NCBI GenBank assembly: GCA_019918135.1
Contig: WBZZ01001258.1
Span: forward strand, 94,501-158,500
Source: Paulinella micropora
Taxonomy: Eukaryota; Cercozoa; Imbricatea; Euglyphida; Paulinellidae
Direction: 5' to 3'
Length of the DNA stretch: 64,000 nt
Under the pieces are notes generated by a model that worked only from the letters and a program-made list of their open reading frames with translations, searched no databases and had not been told where the DNA came from. The translations under genes were made by a program, and so were the position numbers. The number at the start of each line of letters is the position of its first letter. The stretch's first letter is position 1. Shown piece after piece: positions 45,860 to 55,617 of the stretch.

Positions 45860-46114
45860 TTGTACGGTCGCGCCTGGTTTGGATTTCTTGCTCTAGGCTC
45901 GGATCTTGGCTTTTTCTTTTAATACTGACAGCGCTCTGCCAGAAAGCTAGTACATCGACGGAACTTACCCCACACCCGCACCCTCTTCTTTCTTTTTTCT
46001 TCTCTCCCCCTCCCCCCCCCTCCGCTTTGCCTTTGTTTTTACACAGGCACGACGAATTTTCGTCTGATTTCACGACGACGGAACAAGAGAATTTGCAGCG
46101 AACCTAGTTTGTTT

Positions 46115-46900
46115 TTATTTAAACCAAGCAAAAAAAAGCATTGTCTGATTTGTTTTTGTACGGGGGGGGGGGGGGGGGGCTGCGCGCTTATCGTTTCGCA
46201 GTGGGGTGCAGAAAGCCATCTGCCAGCCTTCGTTGACGACACCAAAGATGCCAAAGGGCCAGATCAGGCACACGGTACTGCCCGCCACCTTGCCGTACAC
46301 TTCCCACACGTACAGAGACGCGGACATGTAGAGGAACATAATGCCCAAGAGAGTGGTGAAGACGGGCGCCCCCAGCGGTGTCTGAAAACGAGCCATAAAC
46401 TGCAAAGACTCCCTTTCATCGTACGCGCCGAGAAACAGAGAGGCAACGCCACTGAGCATAAGAGCAAACCACGTGTTGCCCGAAGCCATCCACGTCCAGA
46501 GCACGTAATACTGGGTGATGAAAGAAGCTGGTAGTTTGTCGTTCTGGGGCAGCGCGGGTAGCATAGCAAAGGTGATGGTGAAGAGCAGAGCGCCGCAGAT
46601 GGCAGTGTTGGACCAGTTGCTTAAAAGTGCTTCTTTCTTGCGCACGGACGAGCCATGCCCCATAATGAGCAAGCCCAGCTTGGCAGACAGTCGGATCCCG
46701 CCGACAAAGCACAAGATCTGCAGCAGCATGCACGGAATCGAAACCCAAACAATAGATTCTAGCCCCGTCATTTTCCAGTCGGCATACGCATCGTTGAACA
46801 TCGCTACCGCGAAAGCGCAACCTGACGGCCCGAAGCCGGAGAGCCAGACAAACCCCCACCGCCGCCACCTAGACAGGCGTGACTCATGGTTCGTCGTCAT
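46115..46900 (-). CDS. Multi-pass membrane protein, unknown
   Basis: 261 residues from MTTNHESRLSRWRRW. About six hydrophobic segments are seen, including WVSIPCMLLQILCFVGGI, AICGALLFTITFAMLPAL, TWFALMLSGVASLFLGAY, VFTTLLGIMFLYMSASLYV and VCLIWPFGIFGVVNEGW. The positively charged N-terminus suggests it faces the cytosol. The C-terminal stretch after RNDKRAA is Pro-rich because of a C/G run and may be affected by length errors there. No transporter signature was recognised. A small acidic open frame overlaps its start. Confidence 0.62.
   Translation of the reverse strand: MTTNHESRLSRWRRWGFVWLSGFGPSGCAFAVAMFNDAYADWKMTGLESIVWVSIPCMLLQILCFVGGIRLSAKLGLLIMGHGSSVRKKEALLSNWSNTAICGALLFTITFAMLPALPQNDKLPASFITQYYVLWTWMASGNTWFALMLSGVASLFLGAYDERESLQFMARFQTPLGAPVFTTLLGIMFLYMSASLYVWEVYGKVAGSTVCLIWPFGIFGVVNEGWQMAFCTPLRNDKRAAPPPPPRTKTNQTMLFFAWFK
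46161..46179. repeat. Long G run near the end of the membrane-protein gene
   Basis: About 18 consecutive G on the plus strand read as a Pro run in the minus-strand membrane protein. Such a run is hard to sequence exactly, so the last residues of that protein are uncertain. Confidence 0.7.
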
Positions 46901-47036
46901 GCGTGGCGACAGCGCTATTCTCTAGTACTTCCAATTCGGCGTCTGCGGGGGACAGTGTACGGTGATTGTTGGGGGTTGAGGGGCGACGAGCGGCAATCGG
47001 GGCCTCCTCCTCCTCCTCTTCCCTAATGGTGTCCAT
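46884..47036 (-). CDS. Small acidic open frame upstream of the multi-pass membrane protein
   Basis: 50 codons from MDTIREEEEEEAPIAAR ending ATHDDEP, overlapping the start of the membrane-protein gene by 17 bases. It may be a small gene, or a 5' extension of the membrane gene in another frame. Composition (Glu run, RRPSTPNN) is protein-like but low complexity. Weak call. Confidence 0.25.
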   Translation of the reverse strand: MDTIREEEEEEAPIAARRPSTPNNHRTLSPADAELEVLENSAVATHDDEP

Positions 47037-47219
47037 GTACGAATAAGTTACAGGCTTTCGCGGGTTCTTCACGCTTGTACCCCTCCCCTCCTCTCTTCTG
47101 GCTATGGTTACTATATATACACATTGCTATTTTCCGCCGGCAAAGCAGGTAAGCAAGAGAGCAAGCCTTTCTGTCCTCCTCTTCCCCCCCCTCCTCTCAT
47201 CCTTTGTTTCTTGTGGGCC
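47037..47219. promoter_or_regulatory. Divergent spacer with TATA-like box
   Basis: The spacer between the minus-strand membrane gene and the plus-strand hydrolase gene has CTATATATACACATTG at about 47110-47125 and a pyrimidine tract (about 47170-47200). The TATA-like box is about 105 bases upstream of the hydrolase start. Its role is inferred from position. Confidence 0.4.
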
Positions 47220-48594
47220 ATGGCGGGTTTGTACGAGGGGCTGTCGCTCGGGCTGACGTTGTTGCTGGTCTTGTCGGACGTGTATTTCCTAGCTTCGTCT
47301 TCTTCTTCGGCCTTGCTCAGGCTCTTGGCATGGGCTACGCTCACGGGCTGGCTAATTTGTGAGTTGGCCTGGCAGAGCTACCTTAGGTCCGTCCACCGCA
47401 AGATGATCGAACACTGGCGGCTAGAGCGCAGCCGTAGCTGTCCAGGCAATCTTGACCTGCTGTCGTGCTGGGAATTTTTCCGCCAGGCCGACGCTCGCCA
47501 GATCGAGGCTGCCGTGGCTCCTCTGGTCGACTTTCGCGCTTTGGGCGTGTGTTCGGACCAAGAATTGCGCCAGGTGTTCTGTGACATCTTGTGCGCTGGC
47601 GTAGCCGGGGAACGGGCGCGGAAGAGGCGGTTAGTCTTGGCGCGGAAACTGGTGGCAGCAGTGAGGCGTCATTTCCCGCGGGGCCGCGAAACGGACCACG
47701 CCCGCAGCTTGGCAGTGTCTATTTGGAAGCTGCGGCCCCACGCGCTGGACTTGCCCTGGATCACGAACCGCCTAATGTACGCTTTGGACTCGCTTCTGTA
47801 CGCCTACGTCTGTTGGCAGGGTCGGGCGGCCTGGCAGGCCCGCGACGACGCAGACGCTGATTTTCCGCTGGTGCTTCGCGGCCCCGTGCGTCCGGGTTCG
47901 CGCGTGGTGTTGCTGTTCCACGGCGCCACCTGTAAGTTTGTTACGAGCCATCCCCGCCAGCGAGGTGGTGGTAGCGCCCGTCTTTGCTCCGCTCTGGTAC
48001 TTTGGCGAACTCACCGCAACGAGCTCGGGCGTCACCCTCGACGGCTGCTTGGCTCGGCTACACGCCTACCTACAGAGCCGGAGCGTCAGGGAAATTAGTA
48101 TCGTGGGGTGGTCGTTAGGGGCTGTGGTGAGCCACGGCTTCCTGCAAAGGTATGGCAATAGCTACCGCGTCCGGGCCAGCGTCATGATCGAGCCAGTGCT
48201 GTCGGTGGCTGCATGCACGTTGGCGTACAGTGTTGTCTGCCAGCCGTTCTCACGGATCGTGTCGATCCTGACACGGCGCGGCGGGTCGTCGAACCCCTGG
48301 GTATCCAAGCTTTTTGCCGCCTTTCTCATGCATGAAAAGCTAGGCCGTTGCTACTTTAAGTTTCTGCCCTATCGCTTCTGTTTCTGGCCTCACTGCTCGC
48401 GCAATCTGCTGGACTCTCCGAGCACTCTCTTCTTGCTCTCGGCCCAGGATCCCCTAACCTACTGCGACCTGCCCTACCTGTCCACAATGTTCCCACAGAG
48501 CTTTATTCGTACAGAACCGGGCTTTCATGGATCTTGGCTCGGCCGGGCCAGCCTAGCCGCCCTGATTGAGCGCTGGCTCTCGACAGATAGATAG
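47220..48594 (+). CDS. Membrane-anchored alpha/beta hydrolase, frame interrupted once
   Basis: Starts MAGLYEGLSLGLTLLLVL with two N-terminal hydrophobic segments (LSLGLTLLLVLSDVYFLA and LLAWATLTGWLICELAW). A helical region is followed by the hydrolase core. SRVVLLFHGA is the oxyanion-side strand, and IVGWSLGAVVSHGFLQ carries the GxSxG nucleophile elbow. LLSAQDPLTYCD probably carries the acid residue, and GFHGSWLGR could supply the His. The N-terminal and core parts are in different frames, so there is one interruption or assembly error. It would be a serine lipase/esterase-like enzyme at a membrane. Similar membrane-anchored hydrolases of the ABHD type occur in eukaryotes. A tiny deleted copy may lie near 51936-51970. 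Confidence 0.65.
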
Positions 48595-49380
48595 GACTGA
48601 AGCCCCGGGAGCGCCGCCTTTCTTGGCCGCATCACAGTAGCACAGCGCCAAGATTAAAACTTTGTCGAGGATGTTTTTCATTAATTCTTTGTGTGTGCCT
48701 CTTTCCTTTCCCTTTTCTAGTTGGGGAATGGGAAAGTTGAGAGAGGAAAAAAAAGGGGGTAAGAGTTTGACAATGGAGAGAGAGAGAAAAGGGGGTACGG
48801 AAAACACAAAAAGAGAGTGGCATCTTGTTGTCCGAACATTTGTAAATGGCAGTGAGTGCTAAAGAGAGCGACAGTGCCGCCTCACTGACGCTAACTGCGT
48901 CACAGCATGGCGCAGACGGCTTTTTACATCTAAGCCTGCGCGAGACAGGCCGCTGCTTAGAGGTTGAAGCGACGAATGCATACAAGTAGATGCACAAGTG
49001 TGCCAGACAAATCTCTGTTGAGGCTTTAACCCTGCCCCTTCCTTCCTCTTTTCTTAGCTCGCACAAGCGGGCTCGGCATGTCCTCATGTCCTAGGGGGAT
49101 GCACGCCCTAGGGTCCGAATAGCCGTGATTTTCTTCTTAATCGAAGCAATTTCCAGCTCCTTGGCTTGCTCTATCCTGGCGATTCCCAATTCCTTTGCCT
49201 GCAGTTCCACTAGTCGCCCCTTTAAAACTAGTTTCTTTTCGTGTCAAAATAGATGTTTGCACTGCTTTTTACTTAAGCTCAATTAATATAAATTTTCCTA
49301 TCTTTGTTAGGGACCTTTGTGATTTCGCCTGGAGCCAAACATTATATAGAAAACAAAAAGAACCCTTAGCAAACCTATTT
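48595..49380. other. Intergenic: gene remnant candidates
   Basis: About 790 bases. Near 49098-49230 on the minus strand a short coding-like segment reads LVELQAKELGIARIEQAKEL and then EIASIKKKI, a coiled-coil tail like those of giant-virus Bro-N or endonuclease proteins. It has no start and looks like a fragment. The rest holds purine-rich sequence (about 48740-48800) and AT-rich sequence before the HNH gene. No whole gene is seen. Confidence 0.4.
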
Positions 49381-50673
49381 TTACCACATTTCTAAGTCAT
49401 CCAGACTTACATCTCGCTGAACCTTTTTGCGCACGTACTGTGCAAACAACAAGGCGTGACGTGCCGCCGTCACGGTGATATACTGAGCCTTGGCCGCGGA
49501 CCACCACCCGCCAAATTCGGTATTGAAGACTTCAGGCATGATGGCGTAGTTGCGCGGGTGGTCTAGCCCACCGACAGACGCGGGGATGATGTGATCAACG
49601 TGCCAGGCGAGCTTACGGCGGCCTTTGTCATCGAAATAATCGCGCAGCAAAGGGTTCTTTTTGTTTTTCTTTATCCAACTCCGAACCTGGCCACGCGACA
49701 TGAAGCGTTTGGTATTTTTGAGTGGGTTGACATAACCCAAGTAAAGCGGTGCTACCTTTACCTCGGAGGGCTTATAAAGCGATTTCATCTTTGTTAGGAT
49801 TTGCCGCAAAACGCGTTTCCCTGATGGATTTGATATATCTTCTTCTTCCCACCTATTTAAGTTGTCCAGAGGAAGCACAGCCTCTTGTTTTGCCTTGTGT
49901 TTTGGTTTAGTGCGTAAGTCCTTGTCCGCCTTGCAGCGCTTGGGTTTACGCAAAGCTGTGTCGTGGGCAGTGCTGCTTGTAGGCGCAGATTGGCGGGCCA
50001 CCTCTTGCGTGTCGACCATTGATCGCTCTTGCATCTCTGTCTCAACCTTGCCTGCCCGTTCTGCGAGCTGGGTAGATATTACTATGAGCGCCGGCTTTCC
50101 ATCGTCTGTAGTCACAGTCGGGGCGGTTGCTGCGAGCAACAGATTTGCCAAACTTGCCTTGTTTTTGCCGTTTGAAGTCAGCGCCCGCGCACATATTGCA
50201 AACAGTACACTACGAAAACTCTTGGAGGCACGAGGCTGCAGAAGTATTTTTATGATTTCCGAAAGGTTGGCAACTGCTACAGGGCGCCCGGTACCACCAG
50301 CGGACATAGGGAATACTGCCTCTTTGTCTGTCGCTGCGTCGTTTTTTCTTCGAATATACTTCCAAATATCACGTGCCTTACTATCGTCGCAGTTCAAAAA
50401 CGTTTGGATGACCTGTCTGATCCAAAATGATCCGTCCGCAGTTCTTAGAACACCTTTTGAGGTAAGCATTTCCTCAATGTAAGATGCTATTTCTGAAAAT
50501 CCAGGAAAGACCATCTGAGTGTTGCCAGATTCATAAAGCACTGGTGTCAGCTCAGTGGCGGAGGTCTCGGCAAGAGTTTGCTCCAGCCTCGGTTTTTTAA
50601 TACTAGGCTCGCCCACGTCATGCTGTGAGTCTATTTCCTTTTTTTTTGCCTGGTTCTGCCACCTGAGCGTCAC
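49381..50673 (-). CDS. HNH endonuclease-domain protein
   Basis: Up to 430 codons; the exact start is unclear because the frame opens at a GTG and an ATG-initiated reading overlaps upstream near 50742. The C-terminal part has an HNH motif: WHVDHIIPASVGGLDHPRNY and then AIMPEVFNTEFGG at about residues 355-390, with the His-Asp-His, Asn and Asn expected of the zinc/metal-bound ββα fold. A Lys-rich linker (KPKRCKADKDLRTKPKHKAK) and an N-terminal domain (DGSFWIRQVIQTFLNCDDSK, IWKYIRRKND) precede it. That domain may be of the Bro-N/MSV199 kind but this is weak. Lower GC than neighbouring genes suggests a mobile or recently acquired gene. It may be a homing-type or DNA-processing nuclease. Confidence 0.75.
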   Translation of the reverse strand: MTLRWQNQAKKKEIDSQHDVGEPSIKKPRLEQTLAETSATELTPVLYESGNTQMVFPGFSEIASYIEEMLTSKGVLRTADGSFWIRQVIQTFLNCDDSKARDIWKYIRRKNDAATDKEAVFPMSAGGTGRPVAVANLSEIIKILLQPRASKSFRSVLFAICARALTSNGKNKASLANLLLAATAPTVTTDDGKPALIVISTQLAERAGKVETEMQERSMVDTQEVARQSAPTSSTAHDTALRKPKRCKADKDLRTKPKHKAKQEAVLPLDNLNRWEEEDISNPSGKRVLRQILTKMKSLYKPSEVKVAPLYLGYVNPLKNTKRFMSRGQVRSWIKKNKKNPLLRDYFDDKGRRKLAWHVDHIIPASVGGLDHPRNYAIMPEVFNTEFGGWWSAAKAQYITVTAARHALLFAQYVRKKVQRDVSLDDLEMW

Positions 50674-52134
50674 CTGTTTTACGCGTCACCGGTGCCACCG
50701 CTGGTGGCAGCCCGACGGCAAGAGTACTGGTCTGGCTGGACATTTTACTTTGTTCGATTCTTTTAAGATTGATTTATGACTAAAGAGGTTTTATTGATGA
50801 GCGAAGAGAAGGAGAGGAAGAATAGAAGAAAGGGAAGCATTTCTGTTGTCTACTCGAATCGGAAGGCCCTCCCCCTTCCCCTTTCTCGCTTTTCTCCCGA
50901 TCATTTATTCTGGGTTTTACTCTCATAATCAAGATTAAAATTTAATCTGCCCGTACTTCTCATTATTATTTGCTTTAGTTATGTGACAGTGTTGCAACCA
51001 AAAAAGGCGGTACTATCTGGGTTTACCTGCAACATTGTCTTTTTCGCGAGCTCTGGTAGAAAAGTAGTTGTGTATATTGGTGACACTGGGGCACATTCCA
51101 TCGATTATCTCGTTGCCAAAAATAATTTCTTTTCGCAAGTGGCAGGCAGCGACGATGATAAATAGACTTGGCTAGAGATAGTGAGCTGGAGTCGACGGTC
51201 GGGCACGAAATTCTGGGAGACGATGTTTTTCCTTTTACGCTCGACGAGCCAAGGAGGTTAGTTCAAGTTGGAACGCAAGAGTACGAGTTGCGTACAGAAA
51301 GGCGTAGACAAGCACAGAAAGGGGTTAGATAAGAGGCAAAGGAGGAAGAGAGAACAATAACTGTCTTTGTCCTCGTCGTCGTCCCGGTTTGACAAGGTGT
51401 GGAAGACGGAAGGGGCGCAGGGCAGGTCAAGAAAGTACAAAAAAAAAAGTATTTTCAACCGGAGTCTCTCGATAAAGGAAAAAAAAGACGCGAGGGATAG
51501 AGAAGAAATGCGTCGAAAAAGTACAATTTCTTTTTTATTAAAAGCTTGACACTGTCTTACACTTGACCCCGAAAACTAAGAGAGGCAGAAATTCGTTTAA
51601 TTGTTCTCATTAAAAAAAGACATCACATAAAAAACAATTTACAACGTGTGCCTTCTTGTGCTGTCGGCACGGGGCTGGTCGTAAAAGAAGAGGGGTGTCG
51701 CGACGTCTTTGTACTCACTGTTCTTTTTGTTGTTTGAGCAGTACCGCGCCCGCTACCCCAGCGTATTGTTGCCGAAGCGGATTTACAGTTCCTTTTCTCT
51801 GTTTTGTAGATACTTTACATGTGTAAGGTTATTTTTTTTCTGCTATAGCACAGCGGTAACTGTCGGCCGATCAATTCTTGGTCGACCTCCTCTTCTTGCA
51901 AATTCTGTTTTGCCGTCGTGGTCTGAACCTCTGCGACGAGCTCGGGCGTCACCACAGATAGATAGGGCTGAATTCTTGAGGACACACACGCGCCAAATTT
52001 AGCAGGGGCCGCTCGGAGGAAGTGGGAAGAGAAGGCGAAGGAGAGGAGAGGAGAGTTTTCCTCTCTTTTCTCTCTTTCTTCCCTCTCTCTCTTCTTTTTT
52101 TACACGGAAATTTGTCGCCCAAGACAGCCTTTTG
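50674..52134. other. Gene-poor region with fragments of other genes
   Basis: About 1.46 kb without a supported gene. A 60-codon frame at 50983-51165 (MTVLQPKKAVLSGFTCNIVF) is possible but unproven. Around 51712-51780 the minus strand reads a protein-like tail (YAGVAGAVLLKQQKEQ then stop) that recurs at about 62955-63000. At 51853-51895 a segment (GTCGGCCGATCAATTCT) matches part of the gene at 60335-60775. At 51936-51977 two blocks match the hydrolase gene. AT palindromes lie at 51530-51546 and 51602-51615. GCGCCAAATTTAGCAGGGGC at 51990 matches the right-hand repeats. Confidence 0.5.
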
Positions 52135-52865
52135 ATGTTGTTGCTGCTCGTGTGCTGGCTCTGCGCAGTTCCGGGCAAGCTGACCTTGAACAGCGACACT
52201 ATCACGTTCGGCAGCGCCAACCTTACGCTCGGCCCGGATGCTGTTGGTTTGTTGGTCGACGGGATCAGCGTGCGCGAGCTGGCGGCCCAAGTAGCGGCGC
52301 TGCAGGTTACCGTAGCTACGCAAAGCCAGCACCTCCGCGAGCTCGAGGCAGTCGTGCACACCCCAAAACTGTGTCTCGAGGAGCTCGGTGCACAACAAGC
52401 ACTAGTTCAGAACTTAGCCAGCAGCTCGAACGCCACTTTCGGGCGCGTGACAGGCTAGGATGGTCTCTGGCGAAAGGCGCTGGCTCTCGCAACAGCAATG
52501 CTTGGTATTCGCTAGCGTATGGCAACGGAATGTTTGTAGCAGTCGGCTCCGGAGGGTTGAGCAACGAGTCGGCCATGTCGTCGCCTGAGGGACGGAGCTG
52601 GACGATCCGTCGCACACCGCTGGGGTGTAATTGGGCCGATATCGTGTTTGGTGCCGGTCTGTTCGTGGCGGTAGGGACCAATGGCGCCACCGGCAATCAC
52701 GAACGGCGTCCTGACCTCGGCGGAAGGCCTAGTCTGGCAGCCGCGCGGGGTGGCGCGTATAGGGGAATGGCACGCTGTCGCGTTCGGTGCTGGCGTGTTT
52801 GTGTCCCTGAGCATACTAAGGCCAGACCTGTCTACCTCCCTGCAGGCCACTATGTTTTCGGTTGA
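52135..52865 (+). pseudogene. Broken secreted protein: coiled/beta-strand stalk plus beta-propeller-like repeats
   Basis: The first open part starts MLLLLVCWLCAVPGKLTLNS (signal peptide), then TFGSANLTLGPDAVGLLVDG and a heptad-like stretch (ELAAQVAALQVTVATQSQHL), reminiscent of fibre or stalk proteins. The following parts contain repeats of the type AYGNGMFVAVGS...SPEGRSWTIR, VFGAGLFVAVGTNG and AFGAGVFVSL, the pattern of a beta-propeller with SxDGxxWT turns. The frame is broken about three times and the end is lost in a CT-rich tract. It is a fossil of a probable surface fibre protein. Confidence 0.6.
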
Positions 52866-52999
52866 TTTTTTAGCGCGCCCCTGCCTTCCCCTTCCCCTCT
52901 GTTCTCTTTCCCCTCTCTTTTTTTTCTGGCAAGAGTATTTTTTTTCTTTCTCTCTTCTTTTGCGACAGAAAATTTCTCGCATGTGTGCGCCCCTGGGCA

Positions 53000-53067
53000 T
53001 GATATGGCAGAAAAATGCATTATTACCACAAACGCCTGGAAACGCCGGCTTCTTCGACCATATATCA
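53000..53067. repeat. Stem-loop repeat copy next to the ankyrin-like gene
   Basis: A degenerate copy of the element common at 61-64 kb: the left arm TGATATGGCAGAAAAATGCA and right arm CTTCTTCGACCATATATCA can pair around a loop of about 25 bases. Its right arm ends two bases before the ATG at 53069, so it forms the 5' leader of that gene. Confidence 0.6.
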
Positions 53068-53068
53068 C

Positions 53069-54370
53069 ATGCCCCCAACCGCCAAGTCACCGGCGCTAGA
53101 ATGGACCGACCACGACCGCTACGTCAACCAACCGTGGCCCAACGTGGAGACGCCGACGTTGTGCGCACTGGCACTCATACCCTCCAACAAAGCCGAGATC
53201 GAACGCGCGTTGCCGAATATCAATCAGGCGCTCGTAGCCTTCCACCGTAGCCTGCAAGCGGTCGACGACAGGCTCCAACGACAGAGACAGCAATTGGCAG
53301 TGCTCGTAGCACAAGAAAAAAAATACCGCCAATGGCTAATAGAGCAGGAGCTGGACCAAGAGAAGGCGCGGTTTTACGAGGTGCTCGAGCAAGTCAGGCA
53401 AGCCTGTGAAGAGCGCCGAAAAAAGGTGCTCTACCAACGGCTGGGCGAGCTGGCCACGCAGTCTAATGCTGCCTTGTGTGACGACGAGGTTGGCGGGAAA
53501 TATCTGGGGGGGTTGCATACGCTAATTTCAACAGTACTGGCCAGGGACATCGATTTGCAAAAAGATGTGCTGGCTAGCTTGCGCCCTGTGCTGCATAACC
53601 GGTACACTCGGGTTGCGCTGGACAGATTTGGCACGTTCAGCCGGATTGTACATGCAGTGCTAAGCACGTGGGAGGTCTGCATAGATACACCCATCACCTT
53701 GGGTGAGGAAGCTGGCCGGGGCACCACGCTACTGATGCAACTGGTACGTTCTGGCCCGAGCGAACACGCAATCTGGGTCCTGCGCCGTGGGGCAGACCCT
53801 AATTTCATCGACCGAGAACGAAATCGCAGCGTTCTGACGGCAGCTCTGGACCACACAGACGACCTCGCGGGCTGCGTGCGCTTGGTCACCGAGCTCGTTT
53901 CGTCGCCCAAGATAACGCCAGTGACGGTCGGGCGGGGCCTGTTGTGGCTGTGCAGGTCTTGGTACACACCCTCCCACAACGCACACTTCCGTGATAGACG
54001 CAGTGTTTTCAGGCGCAGGCTGCTAAGGTCCATGCTCGTTGCAGACAACGCCCGTGCGCTCCTCATGGTCTATGATCGGCAGCACGGGTGTACGGGGCTG
54101 CTACAGGAAATATACTATACATCTCCCCTAGCTGTTCCCGTCCTGGATGTGTCTGAGCTGTACTTTCTACTTCACTATTTGCACGACCATCAGCCTAACA
54201 CAAGCACCACCACACGCCACCAGCTGTTGCGCATACCTTCTTCAGCGCAAATACGTGACAGGCTGCATTCCGACCTGCAGCGCGCGATGCAGACTCGTTT
54301 GTACCGGACCGACGACAGGTTCCGACAACGTGTGGACCAGTACCTCACTGAAATAAATCTCATATCCTGA
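53069..54370 (+). CDS. Coiled-coil and ankyrin-like protein
   Basis: 433 residues from MPPTAKSPALEWTDHDRY. The N-terminal part is helical with a coiled coil (IERALPNINQALVAFHRSLQ, VLVAQEKKYRQWLIEQ, EVLEQVRQACEERRKKVLYQ). The middle has ankyrin-like sequence: GRGTTLLMQLVRSGPSEHA, WVLRRGADPNFIDRERN, SVLTAALDHTDDLAGCVRLV. The GADPNF phrase is typical of ankyrin turns. The C-terminal 130 residues are helical and unrecognised. Viral ankyrin proteins usually recruit host factors. The frame is intact, unlike several neighbours. A stem-loop repeat lies immediately before the start. Confidence 0.65.
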   Translation: MPPTAKSPALEWTDHDRYVNQPWPNVETPTLCALALIPSNKAEIERALPNINQALVAFHRSLQAVDDRLQRQRQQLAVLVAQEKKYRQWLIEQELDQEKARFYEVLEQVRQACEERRKKVLYQRLGELATQSNAALCDDEVGGKYLGGLHTLISTVLARDIDLQKDVLASLRPVLHNRYTRVALDRFGTFSRIVHAVLSTWEVCIDTPITLGEEAGRGTTLLMQLVRSGPSEHAIWVLRRGADPNFIDRERNRSVLTAALDHTDDLAGCVRLVTELVSSPKITPVTVGRGLLWLCRSWYTPSHNAHFRDRRSVFRRRLLRSMLVADNARALLMVYDRQHGCTGLLQEIYYTSPLAVPVLDVSELYFLLHYLHDHQPNTSTTTRHQLLRIPSSAQIRDRLHSDLQRAMQTRLYRTDDRFRQRVDQYLTEINLIS

Positions 54371-54408
54371 GAAACACAGTTTCCGAGGCCAACGGACAGA
54401 CAGCGCAT

Positions 54409-55480
54409 CTTGAATCCGGCCGGGGTAGTACATCTTAGACTTCCCGGGGAAACAGCCGCAAGCGCTAAATTTAGCGCTTACGGCTGTACTTGCGCCAAAA
54501 AGAAAATTGCACACAGACACTAGGCTGGACCGTCCTCCCCCTTCCCTCTCACATTCATCGCCCCCTCTCACCTTCATCGCCCCTCTCACTTTCGTCGCCC
54601 CGCTCCCCTTTGCTCTGCACCTCTTTGTTTCTAGGGAAGGTCAAAGGCTCGAAAACCAAATTCGTGCGAGTAAAAAGACCCGCTGGTTTATCTCTCCGTG
54701 GGAAAACGTCCGATTTTTCTGTTAGCCTCTGAATTTAGCGCCAAATCCAGCAGAGGCCGTTCCAGGGGATACGGTCCGGCCGGAACAGTAACGTCCTTAG
54801 CTTTCCCGGGGAAACGGCCGTAAGCGCTAATTTAGCGCTTACGGCTGTACTTGCGAAAAAAGAAAATCGCACATAGACACTAGGCTGGACCGTCCTCCCC
54901 CTTCCCTCTCACTTTCGTCGCCCCTCTCACATTCGTCGCCCCTCTCACTTTCGTCGCCCCGCTCCCCTTTGCTCTGCACCTCTTTGCCTCTAGGGAAGGC
55001 CAAAGGCTCGAAAACCATTTTCGTACGAGTAAAAAGGCCTGCTGGTTTCTCCCCTGGCGAGAAAACTTCCGATTTCTCTGTTAGCCTCTGAATTTAGCGC
55101 CAAATTCAGCAGAGGCCGTTCCAGGGGATACGGTCCGGCCGGAGACAGTAACGTCCTTAGCCTTCCCGGGGAAACGGCCGTAAGCGCTAATTTAGCGCTT
55201 ACGGCTGTACTTGCGAAAAAAGAAAATCGCACACAGACATTAGGCTGGACCGTCCTCCCCCTTCCCTCTCACTCTCGTCGCCCCTCTCACATTCATCGCC
55301 CCTCTCACATTCGTCGCCCCTCTCACATTCGTCGCCCCGCTCCTCTTTGCTCTGCACCTCCTTGCTTCTAGGGAAGGTCAGAGGCTCGAAAACCATTTTT
55401 CTGCAAGTAAAAAGACCCGCCGGTTTCTCTGTCCCCCCCTCTCCCCCCCCCGCGGGAAAATGTCCGATTTTTCTGTTTGC
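54409..55480. repeat. Three tandem copies of a 360-base repeat
   Basis: Three copies with a period of 360 bases, judged from palindrome centres at about 54471, 54831 and 55191. Each has the block TTCCCGGGGAAACGGCCGTA, the palindrome, TTGCGCCAAAAAGAAAA or TTGCGAAAAAAGAAAATCGC, an 18-base sub-repeat (CTCTCACATTCGTCGCCC, three to four times) and TCTAGGGAAGGTCAAAGGCT. A block CTGAATTTAGCGCCAAAT, found in the first two copies and partly in the third, follows. The minus strand has short frames with ERGDECERGDEC repeats coded by the 18-base units. Function unknown. Confidence 0.85.
54818..54844. repeat. 27-base near-perfect palindrome, repeated three times
   Basis: Arms CCGTAAGCGCTAA and TTAGCGCTTACGG flank a single central base. 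The same palindrome lies at about 55178-55204, and a slightly changed copy at about 54458-54484, once per 360-base unit. Perfect inverted repeats with GCGC are typical of protein-binding or replication-associated sites. Confidence 0.8.
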
Positions 55481-55617
55481 TTCCGGAACGGCCCCTGCAA
55501 AATCTGGCGCCAAATTTAGCAGGGGCTTTGGTACCGTAGGGTCCTCGTTATCAGGCTGCTGAAGGAGTCAAACATTTCCAACGCCAAAGGAAGGCTAGCA
55601 CGGGTCTAGCCGTTTTA

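Noticed and set aside
48632-49087. Minus-strand open frame of 151 codons after the hydrolase gene
   Set aside because: Low-complexity composition with Ser/Leu/Phe runs from purine-rich DNA, no domain, and it overlaps a spacer.
54560-55340. Regular 18-base repeats that could suggest a CRISPR array
   Set aside because: The units are directly adjacent without unique spacers, number only three or four per 360-base copy, and are not near any cas-like gene.
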